Shown piece after piece: positions 16,701 through 24,923 of a stretch of 61,013 nt of DNA. The stretch is taken from contig JAFRPY010000064.1 in the NCBI GenBank assembly GCA_017428925.1, forward strand, positions 1 to 61,013, given 5' to 3'. Under the pieces are notes generated by a model. The model was not told where the DNA came from. It searched no databases and saw only the letters and a list, made by a program, of their open reading frames with translations. The stretch comes from Prevotella sp. (GTDB taxonomy: Bacteria; Bacteroidota; Bacteroidia; Bacteroidales; Bacteroidaceae). The translations under genes and the position numbers were made by a program. The number at the start of each line of letters is the position of its first letter. Position 1 is the first letter of the stretch.

Positions 16701-16786
16701 AATGTACCTGAAATACTCCGCTCTTGGGCTTGTACGCCTACAGTAGTCATCAACAGTACTACTGTCAGCAGTAAAATCTTTCTCAT
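13769..16786 (-). CDS. Outer-membrane beta-barrel protein with carboxypeptidase-like domain (TonB-receptor-like)
   Basis: A 1005-residue outer-membrane protein. Signal peptide about 1-20 (LLLTVVLLMTTVGVQAQ); a carboxypeptidase-regulatory-like beta sandwich at about 22-105 (SISGTLTDRDTKEAVMQATV); a plug-like region at about 115-220 (EELVKKLPGAQIDDDGKITI, the form seen in OMP_b-brl_3 proteins); then a long barrel of alternating strands. The C-terminus is unusual: about 60 residues of Gly, Met, Arg and Asn repeats (GNRGG repeated), placed after the last barrel strand. Substrate unknown. It is a single gene without a SusD partner. Confidence 0.85.
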   Translation of the reverse strand: MRKILLLTVVLLMTTVGVQAQERSISGTLTDRDTKEAVMQATVQLLKTDSTFVAGAVSDESGKFSVTAPENGRYLVKITGVGYKPMVKNVNIQDDKNVDLGTMTFGSDAIMLKGVTATAQAAKVTVKKDTFIYNAAAYRTPEGSVAEELVKKLPGAQIDDDGKITINGKQVKKILVDGKEFMTGDTQTAMKNLPTYIINNIRAYDQQSDLARVTGIDDGNEETVLDFGIKPGMNKGYFANVDLGVGTKDRYSSRIMGSYQNSTTRITGMFNANNTNDMGFPGGGGGGRFGGRNGLNSSKMTGLNFNYDNKNNLELDASLRWNHSDGDTWSRSATENFGSKQFSNSLSQNFSRSNNWNAQMRLEWRPDSVTNVMFRPRLRVTNSDSRRDPADNISATFNQDPYLLVADPLVSIEELVADSIVVNKNRTGSLSKNTNTSGSAMLQINRRLSNNGRNVTLRGDFSYGDQDSKSLSLSEVNYYKMMIASGNNTQYTNRYNLTPTKNWSYGIQTTYSEPIALRTYLQFSYQYKYSYNKSDRSTYTYSSLGDIFNGIVPVYGGFDDYLSLITNPLGTDSPYYDKDQSRFSEYKNYTHQIDVMFRMIRDNYQLNAGVMFQPQKSHFIQDYRGVYADTTRTVFNVSPTFDFRYRPNYTTELRINYRGTTQQPQMSDLLDITDDSNPLNITKGNPGLKPSFTNSLRVNYNTFIQDHMRSIMLFGNYSNTRNSISNSVQYIEETGGMITKPENINGNWNASLGVMFNTAIDSAGVWNVNTFTMINHTNSVGYLFDNTLLQSVKNTTKNSMIMERLQASYRKDWFEIALDGSVNYTHARNELQSESDLDTWQFSYGGSINIFAPWGTSLSTDLHNQSRRGYNDSSMNTNELVWNLQLSQSFLKGNALTVSLQFYDMLHQMSTYSRSVNAMQRMDTEYNSINSYAMLHVIYRFNAFGGNQARQMMRGMPGMMPGMMGGMPGGRGGNRGGNRGGNRGGFGGGGGFGGGGFGGPGGRRF

Positions 16787-16947
16787 TTTCTGAATTTATA
16801 ATGAATAATTGTTATTTTTACCCTTACGATTGTGGATGTCTGTATATCAGACGCTCAAAAGGCGGCTTGGTTTAATCTATCTTGATAAAAATAAAAAATT
16901 AGTATTAAAATCTTCACGCTTCACGCTCCACTCTTCACTTTTTTTTA

Positions 16948-16955
16948 TACCTTTG
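16948..16955 (+). promoter_or_regulatory. -7 element TACCTTTG for aroB
   Basis: TACCTTTG lies 30 bp before the aroB ATG, after a run of TTCACGCTTCACGC-type short repeats. Confidence 0.7.
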
Positions 16956-16984
16956 CAGCCGGATTTTTACGTTATTATAAGGTT

Positions 16985-18040
16985 ATGGAGCAGAGAATTA
17001 TTATTTCAAGGAACATCAACGAAGAACTTGCAACGGCTATCTCGGAGTGCGAACACGACAAAATCTTTGTGCTCACCGACGAGAACACCGAGCGTTTGTG
17101 CTGGCCGCTCATCAAGGATTTCTTCTGCCTCCGCAAGGCCAGCCTGATTGTCATCAAGGCCGGCGACACTAATAAGAACCTGGAATCCATCAGCCACGTG
17201 TGGAGCGAGCTGCAGCGCATGGGGGCCACCCGCCATTCATGCCTCATCAACCTCGGTGGCGGCATGGTCACCGACCTCGGCGGCTTTGCTGCATCAGCAT
17301 TCAAACGGGGTATCGACTTCATCAATATTCCCACCACCCTGCTCTCTATGGTTGATGCTTCCGTGGGAGGAAAGACAGGTATTAACTTCGGCGGACTGAA
17401 AAACGAAATCGGGGTATTCAACGAGTCAAAGTTTGTCATCCTCGACACCCAATTCCTGAAAACGCTCGACCACGAGAACATTCTTTCGGGCTATGCCGAG
17501 ATGCTCAAGCATGGACTTATCAGCAACGAAAAGATGTGGGCAGAACTGCTGGCGTTCATCGAGAACGATCTCGCGTCTCACCTCTCATCCCTTTCAAAGC
17601 TTTTAGCTGACTCCGTTAAGGTGAAAGAGCGCATCGTGGAAGAAGACCCCAAGGAGCGCGGCATCCGCAAGGCATTGAACGTCGGTCATACTATCGGCCA
17701 CGCTTTCGAGAGTTTTGCCATGAAATCAGGTAAACCGATTCTGCACGGCTATGCTGTTGCCTACGGCATCATCACCGAACTATACCTTAGCGTCATCAAA
17801 TGCGGTTTCCCGCAAGACAAATTGCGCCAAACGGTAAATGCCATCCGGAAAAACTACGGACAGCTTCCGATTACATGCGACGACTATCCCACCCTGTTGG
17901 AACTCATGACGCACGACAAGAAGAACACTTCCGGACAAATCAACTTCACGTTGCTTGGCAATATCGGCGACATCCGAATCAACCAGACGGCCACCGAGGA
18001 AGAAATCAAGGAAGCCCTCGATTTCTATCGCGAGGGATAA
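16985..18040 (+). CDS. aroB: 3-dehydroquinate synthase AroB
   Basis: A 351-residue NAD- and metal-dependent enzyme of the shikimate pathway that converts DAHP to 3-dehydroquinate. GGGMVTDLGGFAASAFKRGI and IPTTLLSMVDASVGGKTGINF are the NAD and substrate motifs. Metal ligands fit Glu in GYAEMLKHGLI and the His residues in NVGHTIGHAFE and LHGYAVAYG. The shikimate pathway supplies chorismate for the nearby menaquinone genes. Confidence 0.95.
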   Translation: MEQRIIISRNINEELATAISECEHDKIFVLTDENTERLCWPLIKDFFCLRKASLIVIKAGDTNKNLESISHVWSELQRMGATRHSCLINLGGGMVTDLGGFAASAFKRGIDFINIPTTLLSMVDASVGGKTGINFGGLKNEIGVFNESKFVILDTQFLKTLDHENILSGYAEMLKHGLISNEKMWAELLAFIENDLASHLSSLSKLLADSVKVKERIVEEDPKERGIRKALNVGHTIGHAFESFAMKSGKPILHGYAVAYGIITELYLSVIKCGFPQDKLRQTVNAIRKNYGQLPITCDDYPTLLELMTHDKKNTSGQINFTLLGNIGDIRINQTATEEEIKEALDFYREG

Positions 18041-18041
18041 G

Positions 18042-19034
18042 TTAAAGTTTTAAGGCTGCTATTTCGGCGGCTTTTTTTCGTGCGGGTTTTCCCGTTTCTG
18101 TCAGGGGCAGTTTTTCAACAACGACAAAATCCCGGGGCCTCCAGTATTTGGGAAGGTGCTCATGGCATACTTTCCTTATCTTTTCCAAATCATTCGATTC
18201 CGTAAGAAGCACTACCACTTCACCAAACTTTTCATTTTTACGCTTCGTTATCATGAATGGCTCACGAATGAATGGTTTCAAAATCCGTTCCACCTCCTCT
18301 ATCTGAATCTTGATTCCTCCAGAAACGATGACATTATCCTTCCGCCCAATAATACGGAAACACTCTCCTCTCTTCTCCCTCCTCTCTCCTCCAATCTCCA
18401 CAATATCATTAGTCACCAATTGCCCGGCACATACTTCGGGAGCATCAATCACCAGACAACCTTCCTCATTCTGCGAAATCCTCACATTATCAAAGGGCAC
18501 ATACCATTCACTGGCCTCAACTCCGTTCAGCCGCCTCAAAGCAATATGCGAGAGCGTTTCGGTCATTCCGTATGTACTCCATACATAGTTAGGAAAATCC
18601 TTCAGCTGCAAAGCCACCGCCTCATCAATGGCACCACCGCCAATAATCAGGTGTCTGATTTGTTTCAGGCGCTCACGTTCTTCTGGTATTTGAAGCGAAT
18701 TATGCACCTGCAATGGCACCATAGCAGCGAAATCAATATCCCCTTCGGGCACCGAAGCCAGCGGATGTCCCGTAGGCTCCACCGCTATCAATCTCAGATT
18801 CCTCACCATCGAGCGCACCACCATCATCTTCCCGGCAATATAGTCCAACGACATACAGAGCAGAGCCGTATCGCCCGCTTTCAGTCCGAGAAAATCGCAC
18901 GTGATACGTGCCGAAGCCTCCATGCGTCGTTTCTCCACCCATAGCGGTTTCGGCTTTCCCGTCGAACCGCTGGTATGCACCAGCACCTTCTCCGAGTCAT
19001 TCTTCCACTCCTGCAAAAACTCTTCTAATGTCAT
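18042..19034 (-). CDS. menE: o-Succinylbenzoate-CoA ligase MenE
   Basis: A 330-residue adenylate-forming ligase that activates o-succinylbenzoate with CoA in menaquinone synthesis. Motifs: VHTSGSTGKPK (P-loop), STYGMTETLSHIA (A5), and GRKDNVIVSGGIKIQIEEVE (A8/hinge). It is shorter than the ~480-residue MenE of Bacillus, with a trimmed N-terminal domain, as I recall is common in Bacteroidetes. The start overlaps the menC stop by 4 bp. Confidence 0.92.
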   Translation of the reverse strand: MTLEEFLQEWKNDSEKVLVHTSGSTGKPKPLWVEKRRMEASARITCDFLGLKAGDTALLCMSLDYIAGKMMVVRSMVRNLRLIAVEPTGHPLASVPEGDIDFAAMVPLQVHNSLQIPEERERLKQIRHLIIGGGAIDEAVALQLKDFPNYVWSTYGMTETLSHIALRRLNGVEASEWYVPFDNVRISQNEEGCLVIDAPEVCAGQLVTNDIVEIGGERREKRGECFRIIGRKDNVIVSGGIKIQIEEVERILKPFIREPFMITKRKNEKFGEVVVLLTESNDLEKIRKVCHEHLPKYWRPRDFVVVEKLPLTETGKPARKKAAEIAALKL

Positions 19035-20032
19035 TCTTCACTTTTAACCCAAAGCCTCTCTCCTCTCACTTCCAACGGCATCTTAACATTGTCGGTGAAG
19101 AGCATTCCCGTGCCTAAACCCTGAGGCATCTTGATATCAGGTCCATACACCTCGGCACAGAAATGCGCAATGGAATAAAGTCCGATATTGCTCTCCAAAG
19201 CCGAAGTAATCCACGAGCCTATACCGCGCTCCCGAGCCATCTGTATCCATTCGCGGCAACCCCTCATCCCACCGTGAAGCGAAGGCTTCAGGATGATATA
19301 CTGCGGACGGATGGTGTCCAGCAGCGCCGCCTTCATCTGAGGCAAGTTCACCCCAATCAGTTCCTCGTCGAGTGCAATCGGCAGAGGCGTCTCCTTGCAG
19401 AGTCTCGCCATCTCCGCCCATTGGTGCTGCCTGATGGGCTGCTCAATCGAATGGATGTCATATTGCGCCAGCTGTTCCAGCCTTTCCATTGCCTCGTCGG
19501 GCGAGAAACCGCCATTGGCATCCACACGCAGTTCTATTTGTTCCTTCGGGAATTGGCTACGTATGAAACGAATCAGCTCCAATTCCCGTTCCCAATCAAT
19601 GGCACCAATTTTCAGTTTCACACAATGGAATCCCCCGTCCAGTTTTTCCTTGATGCGCTGGTACATTTCTTCGAATGTTCCCATCCACACCAAACCATTG
19701 ATGGGAATAGAGAAAATCTCACTCCTCTCTCCAAATCCCAAATCCCAAAAAGCCGTCTCCAGTCCGAATAGCATGGAAGGATAGGGGCGCATCTGTTCGT
19801 AAGGAATCTCCCCCGTCCGCTCCACCATGTCGCAAAACATACGGAGCGTCTTCATATAGAAAGGCGAAGCATCGCACGACAAATCGGGCAACGGAGCACA
19901 CTCTCCCACGCCCACATGTCCGCGCCCGTCGCCGACCGTCAGTATCCACGACTTACGCTCCCTATAGACGCCCCTCGACGTACCAGCCGGCTGCTTGAAA
20001 TGGAACACACGTTCCTCAATATCTATCCTCAT
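19031..20032 (-). CDS. menC: o-Succinylbenzoate synthase MenC
   Basis: An enolase-superfamily enzyme that dehydrates SHCHC to o-succinylbenzoate. The acid-base Lys pair and metal ligands are visible: KLKIG, RVDANGGFS (Asp), SIEQPI (Glu), ALDEE (Asp) and ILKPSLHGG (Lys). The ATG at 20032 (MRIDIEERVFHF) is preferred. An ATG at 20053 would add residues encoded by a GTGATAAGTGATGAG-type repeat. Confidence 0.93.
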   Translation of the reverse strand: MRIDIEERVFHFKQPAGTSRGVYRERKSWILTVGDGRGHVGVGECAPLPDLSCDASPFYMKTLRMFCDMVERTGEIPYEQMRPYPSMLFGLETAFWDLGFGERSEIFSIPINGLVWMGTFEEMYQRIKEKLDGGFHCVKLKIGAIDWERELELIRFIRSQFPKEQIELRVDANGGFSPDEAMERLEQLAQYDIHSIEQPIRQHQWAEMARLCKETPLPIALDEELIGVNLPQMKAALLDTIRPQYIILKPSLHGGMRGCREWIQMARERGIGSWITSALESNIGLYSIAHFCAEVYGPDIKMPQGLGTGMLFTDNVKMPLEVRGERLWVKSEE

Positions 20033-20084
20033 TCTCCACTCATCACTTATCACTCATCACTTATCACTTCTCACACATCACTCC
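20033..20084. repeat. Short tandem repeat leader of menC
   Basis: ATCACTTATCACTC-type units are repeated four to five times between the outer-membrane gene and menC. This is one of several short AGTGA-type repeat tracts at gene junctions in this window. Confidence 0.6.
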
Positions 20085-20849
20085 TCAATTAATCAGCCAG
20101 CAAAAGCCGGCACTCACACCAAGCTCGTCGCCAAGCCTGTTGCAACCGAACAGTCCGAAGACATCGAAGGCGATACGCCTGTTCAGTTTCCATGTAAGAC
20201 CAAGACCGGCGTTAAAGTCGGGCTTGTCATGTTTACGGAAATAATTTACACTCTCAGCATAGATTCCAAACCGGGACGTCAGGCTATAGTTCAACCAAAA
20301 ATTGGCAGCGGTTATGGGTTTCGTGCTCACCCCATCCCATTCCAGCCCGAAATCATAACCCATATCCATCCTGACGCTCAGCGTATGGGCGAAGGCCAGA
20401 TGCAGACGGGGGAGCACCTCGTCGGGGCGGAACTCATCCTTGCCGACGGGGAGCGTCAGCGATGCCACAAAGGCCGCCTCGGGAATCCACCCGTCATTTT
20501 TCGCAATACGAAACTTTCCGCCCACATTCACCAATCCTATGCCCGTTTTCCAGACATGGTCCTCCACCTCCCCGTGCAAGAGGCTGAAACCGGCATATAC
20601 CTCCGTAGTGCTTGTCAACCCGTAACGCAAGAACGTATTGTGGAGAGTCCAAACATCAATATCAGCCGAAGAATCTTTTAAATAGGCATAATCAACACCT
20701 GCCTCCCACATCAATCTCCCCTTCGGCACCATCTCCGAACCCTCCGCAACTCCCGGACGTCCTGCATAGTCAGCCACATCATACTCCTGTGCAGACAGAC
20801 ATACGCTCATCGACAGAAAAAGAAAAAACACCTTAAATCTCATTCGCAT
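20085..20849 (-). CDS. Predicted outer-membrane protein (transporter-like beta barrel)
   Basis: A 254-residue protein with a signal peptide (FKVFFLFLSMSVCLSAQ, residues 5-21) and repeated amphipathic strands ending in an aromatic/hydrophobic residue pattern typical of outer-membrane barrels. It resembles the family annotated as MetA-pathway of phenol degradation transporters. It sits between menB and menC in the menaquinone transcript, 18 bp after menB, a placement I recall in other Bacteroidales. Its role there is not known. Confidence 0.7.
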   Translation of the reverse strand: MRMRFKVFFLFLSMSVCLSAQEYDVADYAGRPGVAEGSEMVPKGRLMWEAGVDYAYLKDSSADIDVWTLHNTFLRYGLTSTTEVYAGFSLLHGEVEDHVWKTGIGLVNVGGKFRIAKNDGWIPEAAFVASLTLPVGKDEFRPDEVLPRLHLAFAHTLSVRMDMGYDFGLEWDGVSTKPITAANFWLNYSLTSRFGIYAESVNYFRKHDKPDFNAGLGLTWKLNRRIAFDVFGLFGCNRLGDELGVSAGFCWLIN

Positions 20850-20867
20850 TTATACCATTAGAATCCA

Positions 20868-21725
20868 TTATGGAAATTTCGGATACTTGTCAAAATCGGG
20901 CTTGCGCTTCTCCAGGAAAGCCTTGCCGCCCTCCTGAGCCTCGTCCATCGTGTAGTAGAGCATCGTGGCGTCGCCCGCCAGTTCCTGGATGCCCGCCTGT
21001 CCGTCCAGCTCAGCATTCAGTCCCGCCTTAACCATGCGCAACGCCAGCGGCGAGCGTTCCATCATCGTCTCCGCCCATTCCACGCACGTGTCCTCCAGCC
21101 GGTCGATGGGCACCACCCTGTTCACCATCCCCATCCGCTCGGCCTCCTCAGCCGTATATTGCCTACAGAGGAACCAAATCTCGCGCGCCTTCTTCTGTCC
21201 CACCATACGGGCCAGATAACTGCTGCCGAAACCAGCGTCGAAGGAACCCACCTTCGGCCCAGTCTGTCCGAAGATGGCATTCTCCGAGGCAATGGTCAGG
21301 TCGCACATCACGTGGAGCACATGACCTCCCCCGATGGCATAGCCGTTCACCATCGCAATCACAGGCTTCGGCAACCGACGGATCTGCATCTGCACGTCAA
21401 GCACCGAAAGACGGGGCACACCCTCATTATCTATATATCCGCCACGTCCCTTCACGTGCATGTCGCCACCCGAGCAGAAAGCATGCTTCACGTCCTCCAG
21501 CCGCTTCCCCTCGGGCACCTCGCTCATTGCCCCCGTCAATATCACCACCCTGATACCCGCATCCTCGCGGCAGATAGAGAAAGCCTGCGAGAGTTCCAGC
21601 GTTGTCAGCGGCGTGAACGCGTTGCGGTAGCGCGCCCTGTTGATGGTAATTTTTGCGATGTGGTTATACTCCTCAAAGAGAATCTCCTTGAACTCATGCG
21701 TCTGTTTCCATATTCTTTGCTCCAT
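20868..21725 (-). CDS. menB: 1,4-Dihydroxy-2-naphthoyl-CoA synthase MenB
   Basis: A 285-residue crotonase-fold enzyme that closes the naphthoate ring of menaquinone from OSB-CoA. Oxyanion-hole and active-site motifs: [37 protein letters not shown] and [20 protein letters not shown]. Two ATGs are possible (21737 and 21725). The second is chosen because the promoter -7 element lies at 21751-21758, which leaves a normal short leader. Confidence 0.95.
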   Translation of the reverse strand: MEQRIWKQTHEFKEILFEEYNHIAKITINRARYRNAFTPLTTLELSQAFSICREDAGIRVVILTGAMSEVPEGKRLEDVKHAFCSGGDMHVKGRGGYIDNEGVPRLSVLDVQMQIRRLPKPVIAMVNGYAIGGGHVLHVMCDLTIASENAIFGQTGPKVGSFDAGFGSSYLARMVGQKKAREIWFLCRQYTAEEAERMGMVNRVVPIDRLEDTCVEWAETMMERSPLALRMVKAGLNAELDGQAGIQELAGDATMLYYTMDEAQEGGKAFLEKRKPDFDKYPKFP

Positions 21726-21750
21726 TTTCAAAAACATTTGATTAGTGTGG

Positions 21751-21758
21751 CAAAGATA
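21751..21758 (-). promoter_or_regulatory. -7 element TATCTTTG for menB-OMP-menC-menE
   Basis: Minus-strand TATCTTTG lies about 26 bp before the chosen menB ATG. It shows that the distal menaquinone genes have their own promoter. Confidence 0.7.
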
Positions 21759-22113
21759 CGAAAAAACGAGAGCAGAACACGATTTTGATTGTTAATCTAA
21801 TCAAAATCTTCAGAATTATTTATTTTTATGCCGAGTGCATTGTAACTTATCCAAAGTTAAGAAAAATTTCTTTTTCACTTATCGCGCAGCAGACAGAAAG
21901 GCGCGGAAAAACGAACAGAAATCATAATATCAAAGGATGTTTCAGTTTCGATGGATAAAACTGTCAGTTCCAAAGATTAAAACTGTCAGTTTTCCTTATT
22001 AAAACTATCAGTTCCAATGAGGAAAACTGGCACTGACACAAAAAGCCGCAAATTGATTAACGAAAACAAGAACTTTTTCGAATGGTTTATTTGGAAGTTA
22101 ACGCTAAAAACAC
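21759..22113. other. Gene-free stretch upstream of the opposed secreted protein
   Basis: It contains the menB promoter edge, an AT-rich segment without a supported gene and the 22-bp tandem repeats at 21957-22036. Confidence 0.6.
21957..22036. repeat. 22-bp tandem repeats (three full, one partial)
   Basis: Units start at 21957, 21979, 22001 and 22023, each beginning AAAACTGTCAGTT or a close variant. The core AACTGTCAGTT is nearly palindromic. The exact 22-bp period is about two helical turns, as expected of stacked binding sites. Confidence 0.8.
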
Positions 22114-22121
22114 TATTTTTG
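22091..22121 (+). promoter_or_regulatory. Promoter TTGG...TATTTTTG for the gene at 22140
   Basis: TTGG at 22091-22094 and TATTTTTG at 22114-22121 are 19 bp apart. This excludes the upstream ATG at 22017. Confidence 0.7.
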
Positions 22122-22139
22122 TCCACAAAAAAGAAAAAT

Positions 22140-23237
22140 ATGAAAAAGATTCTATTTATGATGGTTTGCATGCTTTCCGTTGTCGGGCAGGCACAGGCAC
22201 AGGACGAAAAAGCCGAAAGGGTAAAGCAAATCCGGCAGGCATACGCCAAGGCCAAAGAGAAGATTGCACAGAACGGAAAGAACGGAAAGGCTCCGAGGGA
22301 TATGCTGATTACGCTCACCGATGAATTGTCTGACGGCTCGGATATGGAATCAGAGCAGCATCTGGAGTTCTATTTCGACTTCGTGGAGCACAAAGACGAA
22401 GATGGAGCCACATTCACCTCCCGCCAGCCTTTCTTCGTCATCGACAACTGGAATGCCGTAGGACACAGCACAGAGAGCGAGCACCTGTTCAACCTTGCCG
22501 ACGGAAAACTGATGTTCTGTTTCAACAAAACCGAGACAGACGGGGGCTACATCATGGAACAGCGCTATTATTACGACCAGCAGGGCAGACTCGTTGAGCG
22601 CAAAGGCAGGCAAGGCATGGAAGGACAGAAACTCACCGAAGACCTCAATGAAGACCACAACAATGCTGAACTCATGGAAAGATGGGGACACATCTATCAG
22701 GACATCTTCAACAGGATAGCAGGACGTGTTCAATATGGCGAGGAAATCGTGAACGGAAATGGAAAAGCCACGCCCAAGACCGAGCGCATGAAGTTCATCC
22801 GCAGTACCTATGCCAAGGCCAAAGAGAAGATTTCACTTAACGAGAAGAGTGAGGCTCCGCGCCTACTGAAGATTGTGCACCACGACGAATTGGAAAACGA
22901 CGGTCGACCGATAAAGACTGAATACAATTTCTATTTTGACTCCAACGAGGGAGACTACCACTGCTACTTCATCTCGATGCACCGTACCTATATGGGCTTC
23001 GATTGCTATGTGGAATATCTCTTCAGTCCCCAGAGCCACGACCTGATTTTCAGTTACACCAGCAGCAAGGAGGAAGGCAACCACTGGGAATGGCGCTACT
23101 ATCTGGACGAGAACGGACAGTGTATAGAACAGAAAACCACTGCCGATATGGATGATGCGATGGACGAGGGCTATGAAGACCGCCAGGAAGCCCAAAACTT
23201 AATCAAGGTGTTCAACGCACTTGCAAATCCATTTTGA
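22140..23237 (+). CDS. Secreted protein with two tandem homologous domains, function unknown
   Basis: A 365-residue protein with signal peptide MKKILFMMVCMLSVVGQAQA. Two similar halves follow. The first begins RVKQIRQAYAKAKEKIAQ (about residue 24), the second RMKFIRSTYAKAKEKISL (about 218); both continue into an EFYFDF/NFYFDS strand. I do not recognise the family. It is opposed to, and set inside, the menaquinone cluster between menD and menB, and its last 39 bp overlap the 3' end of menD on the other strand. Confidence 0.75.
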   Translation: MKKILFMMVCMLSVVGQAQAQDEKAERVKQIRQAYAKAKEKIAQNGKNGKAPRDMLITLTDELSDGSDMESEQHLEFYFDFVEHKDEDGATFTSRQPFFVIDNWNAVGHSTESEHLFNLADGKLMFCFNKTETDGGYIMEQRYYYDQQGRLVERKGRQGMEGQKLTEDLNEDHNNAELMERWGHIYQDIFNRIAGRVQYGEEIVNGNGKATPKTERMKFIRSTYAKAKEKISLNEKSEAPRLLKIVHHDELENDGRPIKTEYNFYFDSNEGDYHCYFISMHRTYMGFDCYVEYLFSPQSHDLIFSYTSSKEEGNHWEWRYYLDENGQCIEQKTTADMDDAMDEGYEDRQEAQNLIKVFNALANPF

Positions 23238-24923
23238 GCCGTCATCGGATGGAATTGTGAGTACTAAAAAAAGGCTGCGGTAATAATCTTTATAGACCTG
23301 GGTGTCGGTTGCCGCATCCGTAAAGACCTCCAGCAAGACGGGGCATGGACTTTCTTTCTGCATGAGGATTCTGATTCCCTCTTCCATTTCCGTCTCGTTA
23401 CGGGCACTGAGGTATTCCACGCCATAACTCTGGCAGATGCCTGCTGCCGAAGTATGATGACTGCCCATCACGTAGTCGAGGGCTGAAGAACGCCCGTCGC
23501 CCACAGGCAGTTGGCGGAAAATGCCGCCCCCACCATTATTAAGTAAAAGAATACGGAGATTGCCTTTCAACTGTTTATTCCAAAGGGCATTGCTATCATA
23601 GAAGAAACTGAGGTCGCCTATAACGATGAAAACTGGATTCTTCGTGACTAAGGAATAACCGGCAGCCGTAGAGAGCGAACCCTCGATACCGTTGACACCT
23701 CGATTGCAATAGACATAATGGCGCGCATAGACGTTGGCCAACCGGATAGCGGAACTGTTGGCATAGTGAACGATGGGCTGACGGCTGCAATCGAAAGATT
23801 GTTCGAACAGTCGGACAGCTGCCATCTGCGAGAAAGAGGGTTTGTAATTGTCGGCATGGGCCTGAGCACGAGACAATGCCTGCGCCCATAGTTTCCGGAA
23901 AGCCGTTGGCTGGGGCTGTTTTTCACGTAGCAAATCTGCCAGCGTAAGCAGCATCGACGTATCGCAATGCACCCAATGGCGGAGATTCATAAAGGTATCA
24001 CAAAGGCTTCCGCTTTCGTTGGCCATAACAAAGTAGCAGTCACGGCAATTGCGGAGGAACTTCTTCAATCGCTTACTGACAATCGTGTCGCCTAAATACA
24101 GAACAAAATCGGGCTTGTATTCTGGCTGTTCCCCGACAAGGCTCAGTACCTCGTCGAAATGGCTGGGGCATATAAAATCGCAGAGCGGCTCGTGGAGCAC
24201 CACGGCATAATCGGCCACCAACCGATAATCATCACCATAGTTTTCTGGGTATCCGTCATCCTTGGTCTGCCCTATCACAATCATGGGGCGCGAGGCTTCC
24301 AGGAAACGCTCGCCCACTTCAATGGCTATCGCTTCAAAATTGGGAAAACTATCAGTACGGTCGATACTACGTTCCTGAGGCAAAAAAGATGTAGTGAAAC
24401 CGAACAGCGGTTCGCTGATAGGCACATTGATATGGACGGGAGCCTCCTCATAGACAGAAGATAGCAAAGCCTCGTTGACCAACCGGTTACAATACCAACG
24501 GGTTTCGTCGTCATGAGGTTCAGGCAATGAAACGGACTTCCGTACAAAACTGCCGAAAACACCAGGCTGCTGGAGCGTCTGCCCATCCAATTGGTCAATC
24601 CATTGTGGGGGACGGTCGGCAGAGATAACCACCAACGGCCGATGCTGATACTTGGCCTCTGCCACGGCTGGAGAAAGATTCAGCAGGGCTGTACCCGAAG
24701 TGACGCATACGGCCACAGGAAGCCCGGTCGCTTGGCACATGCCCAAGGCATAGAACCCGGCGGAACGCTCGTCGGTGACGGGATGGCACTGGATGTCGGG
24801 ACACTCCGTGAGATTGTGCACAATGGGCGAATTACGGCTGCCGGGACAGACCACCGCATGGCGGACTCCGTGGGCCACAAGCAGGCTCGTCAGTATGTTT
24901 ACATTCTCCTTATTCGAGTACAT
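23199..24923 (-). CDS. menD: SEPHCHC synthase MenD
   Basis: A 574-residue thiamine-diphosphate enzyme that joins isochorismate and 2-oxoglutarate in menaquinone synthesis. Motifs: CPGSRNSPIVH, VTDERSAGFYALGM (catalytic Glu), VTSGTALLNLSPAVAEA, and the ThDP/Mg motif GDLSFFYDSNALWN...LLNNGGGGIF. The C-terminus YYRSLF is followed by about 20 extra residues read into the opposed gene. The frame would stop right after SLF (TAG) if the run of seven T (plus-strand A, 23266-23272) had one base fewer. It overlaps menF by 14 bp. Confidence 0.94.
   Translation of the reverse strand: MYSNKENVNILTSLLVAHGVRHAVVCPGSRNSPIVHNLTECPDIQCHPVTDERSAGFYALGMCQATGLPVAVCVTSGTALLNLSPAVAEAKYQHRPLVVISADRPPQWIDQLDGQTLQQPGVFGSFVRKSVSLPEPHDDETRWYCNRLVNEALLSSVYEEAPVHINVPISEPLFGFTTSFLPQERSIDRTDSFPNFEAIAIEVGERFLEASRPMIVIGQTKDDGYPENYGDDYRLVADYAVVLHEPLCDFICPSHFDEVLSLVGEQPEYKPDFVLYLGDTIVSKRLKKFLRNCRDCYFVMANESGSLCDTFMNLRHWVHCDTSMLLTLADLLREKQPQPTAFRKLWAQALSRAQAHADNYKPSFSQMAAVRLFEQSFDCSRQPIVHYANSSAIRLANVYARHYVYCNRGVNGIEGSLSTAAGYSLVTKNPVFIVIGDLSFFYDSNALWNKQLKGNLRILLLNNGGGGIFRQLPVGDGRSSALDYVMGSHHTSAAGICQSYGVEYLSARNETEMEEGIRILMQKESPCPVLLEVFTDAATDTQVYKDYYRSLFLVLTIPSDDGSKWICKCVEHLD

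Noticed and set aside
21957-22036. Tandem repeats considered as a CRISPR array
   Set aside because: Units are directly adjacent with no unique spacers and no cas genes are in the window.
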